DNA of 6,784 nucleotides from Actinomycetota bacterium (GTDB taxonomy: Bacteria; Actinomycetota; Actinomycetes; Nanopelagicales; Nanopelagicaceae): contig WLNN01000072.1 in NCBI GenBank assembly GCA_009699765.1, positions 1-6,784 on the forward strand, in the 5' to 3' direction. Shown here one piece after another: positions 6,692 through 6,784 of this stretch; within the stretch, counting starts at the first letter, position 1, and each line of letters begins with the position of its first letter. The notes under the pieces are model-generated. The model saw nothing but the letters and a program-made list of their open reading frames with translations. It made no database searches and was not told the DNA's origin. The position numbers and the translations under genes were made by a program.

Positions 6692-6703
6692 TTGATTTAT
6701 CAA
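6692..6703. repeat. Short palindrome directly before tRNA-Asp
   Basis: TTGAT (6692-6696) and ATCAA (6699-6703) are five-base arms around TT, ending at the base before the mature tRNA-Asp. The hairpin is AT-rich and weak. It may be part of the processed spacer between the two tRNAs or simply chance. Confidence 0.3.
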
Positions 6704-6777
6704 GGCCCGGTAGCGCAGTTGGTTAGCGCGCCGCCCTGTCACGGCGGAGGTCGCGGGTTCAAGTCCCGTCCGGGTCG
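6704..6777 (+). tRNA. tRNA-Asp (anticodon GUC)
   Basis: A complete 74-base cloverleaf. The acceptor stem GGCCCGG pairs with CCGGGTC with one G-U pair. The anticodon stem CCGCC/GGCGG encloses CTGTCAC with anticodon GTC at 6738-6740. The T arm is GCGGG-TTCAAGT-CCCGT, and the discriminator is G, as is usual for tRNA-Asp. No CCA is encoded. It lies 56 bases after tRNA-Glu and is probably processed from the same transcript. Confidence 0.97.
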
Positions 6778-6784
6778 CTAAAAC

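Noticed and set aside
6603..6747. Repeated sequence CGCCCT(T/G)TCACGGCGG
   Set aside because: It is simply the similar anticodon arms of tRNA-Glu and tRNA-Asp.

Overview
The window looks like ordinary chromosomal DNA from a free-living actinobacterium of moderate G+C content (mid-40s per cent judged by eye, not counted). Three things point that way: several likely leaderless starts, an alcohol dehydrogenase / DUF779 / aldehyde dehydrogenase cluster of a kind common in Actinomycetota, and tRNA genes without an encoded CCA. Small freshwater Actinomycetota of the Nanopelagicales (acI) type would fit, but that placement is an inference. There is no plasmid, phage, IS element, CRISPR array or rRNA. 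The window is densely coding, and its longest non-genic gap is 108 bases (2590-2697).

Left part, minus strand (1-2589): an alcohol/aldehyde utilisation cluster read from right to left. An ExaC/AcoD-type NAD-dependent aldehyde dehydrogenase has a recognisable promoter and a strong ribosome binding site. It is followed after 19 bases by a DUF779 protein and after a further 52 bases by a zinc-dependent alcohol dehydrogenase of the YahK/CAD type, whose C-terminal half lies beyond base 1. Together the two dehydrogenases could interconvert an alcohol, its aldehyde and the acid. DUF779 is a conserved partner of such aldehyde dehydrogenases with no function known to me.

Middle (2698-4848): a two-domain Sua5/YrdC L-threonylcarbamoyladenylate synthase (tRNA t6A biosynthesis) on the minus strand is divergent from a GT4-type glycosyltransferase on the plus strand. 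Only 30 bases separate the two chosen starts, and these contain a small inverted repeat.

Right part, plus strand (4849-6784): a secreted SIMPL (DUF541) protein with a probable leaderless start is followed by a tightly coupled DUF2157-like polytopic membrane protein. The window ends with tRNA-Glu(UUC) and tRNA-Asp(GUC).

Nothing here is convincingly a new defence or mobile system. The most interesting items are the DUF779 protein with its aldehyde dehydrogenase, the inverted repeat bracketing the aldehyde dehydrogenase promoter, the recurrent -10 box placed six bases before a start codon, the Glu-to-Gln change in the glycosyltransferase EX7E motif, and the SIMPL/DUF2157 envelope pair.
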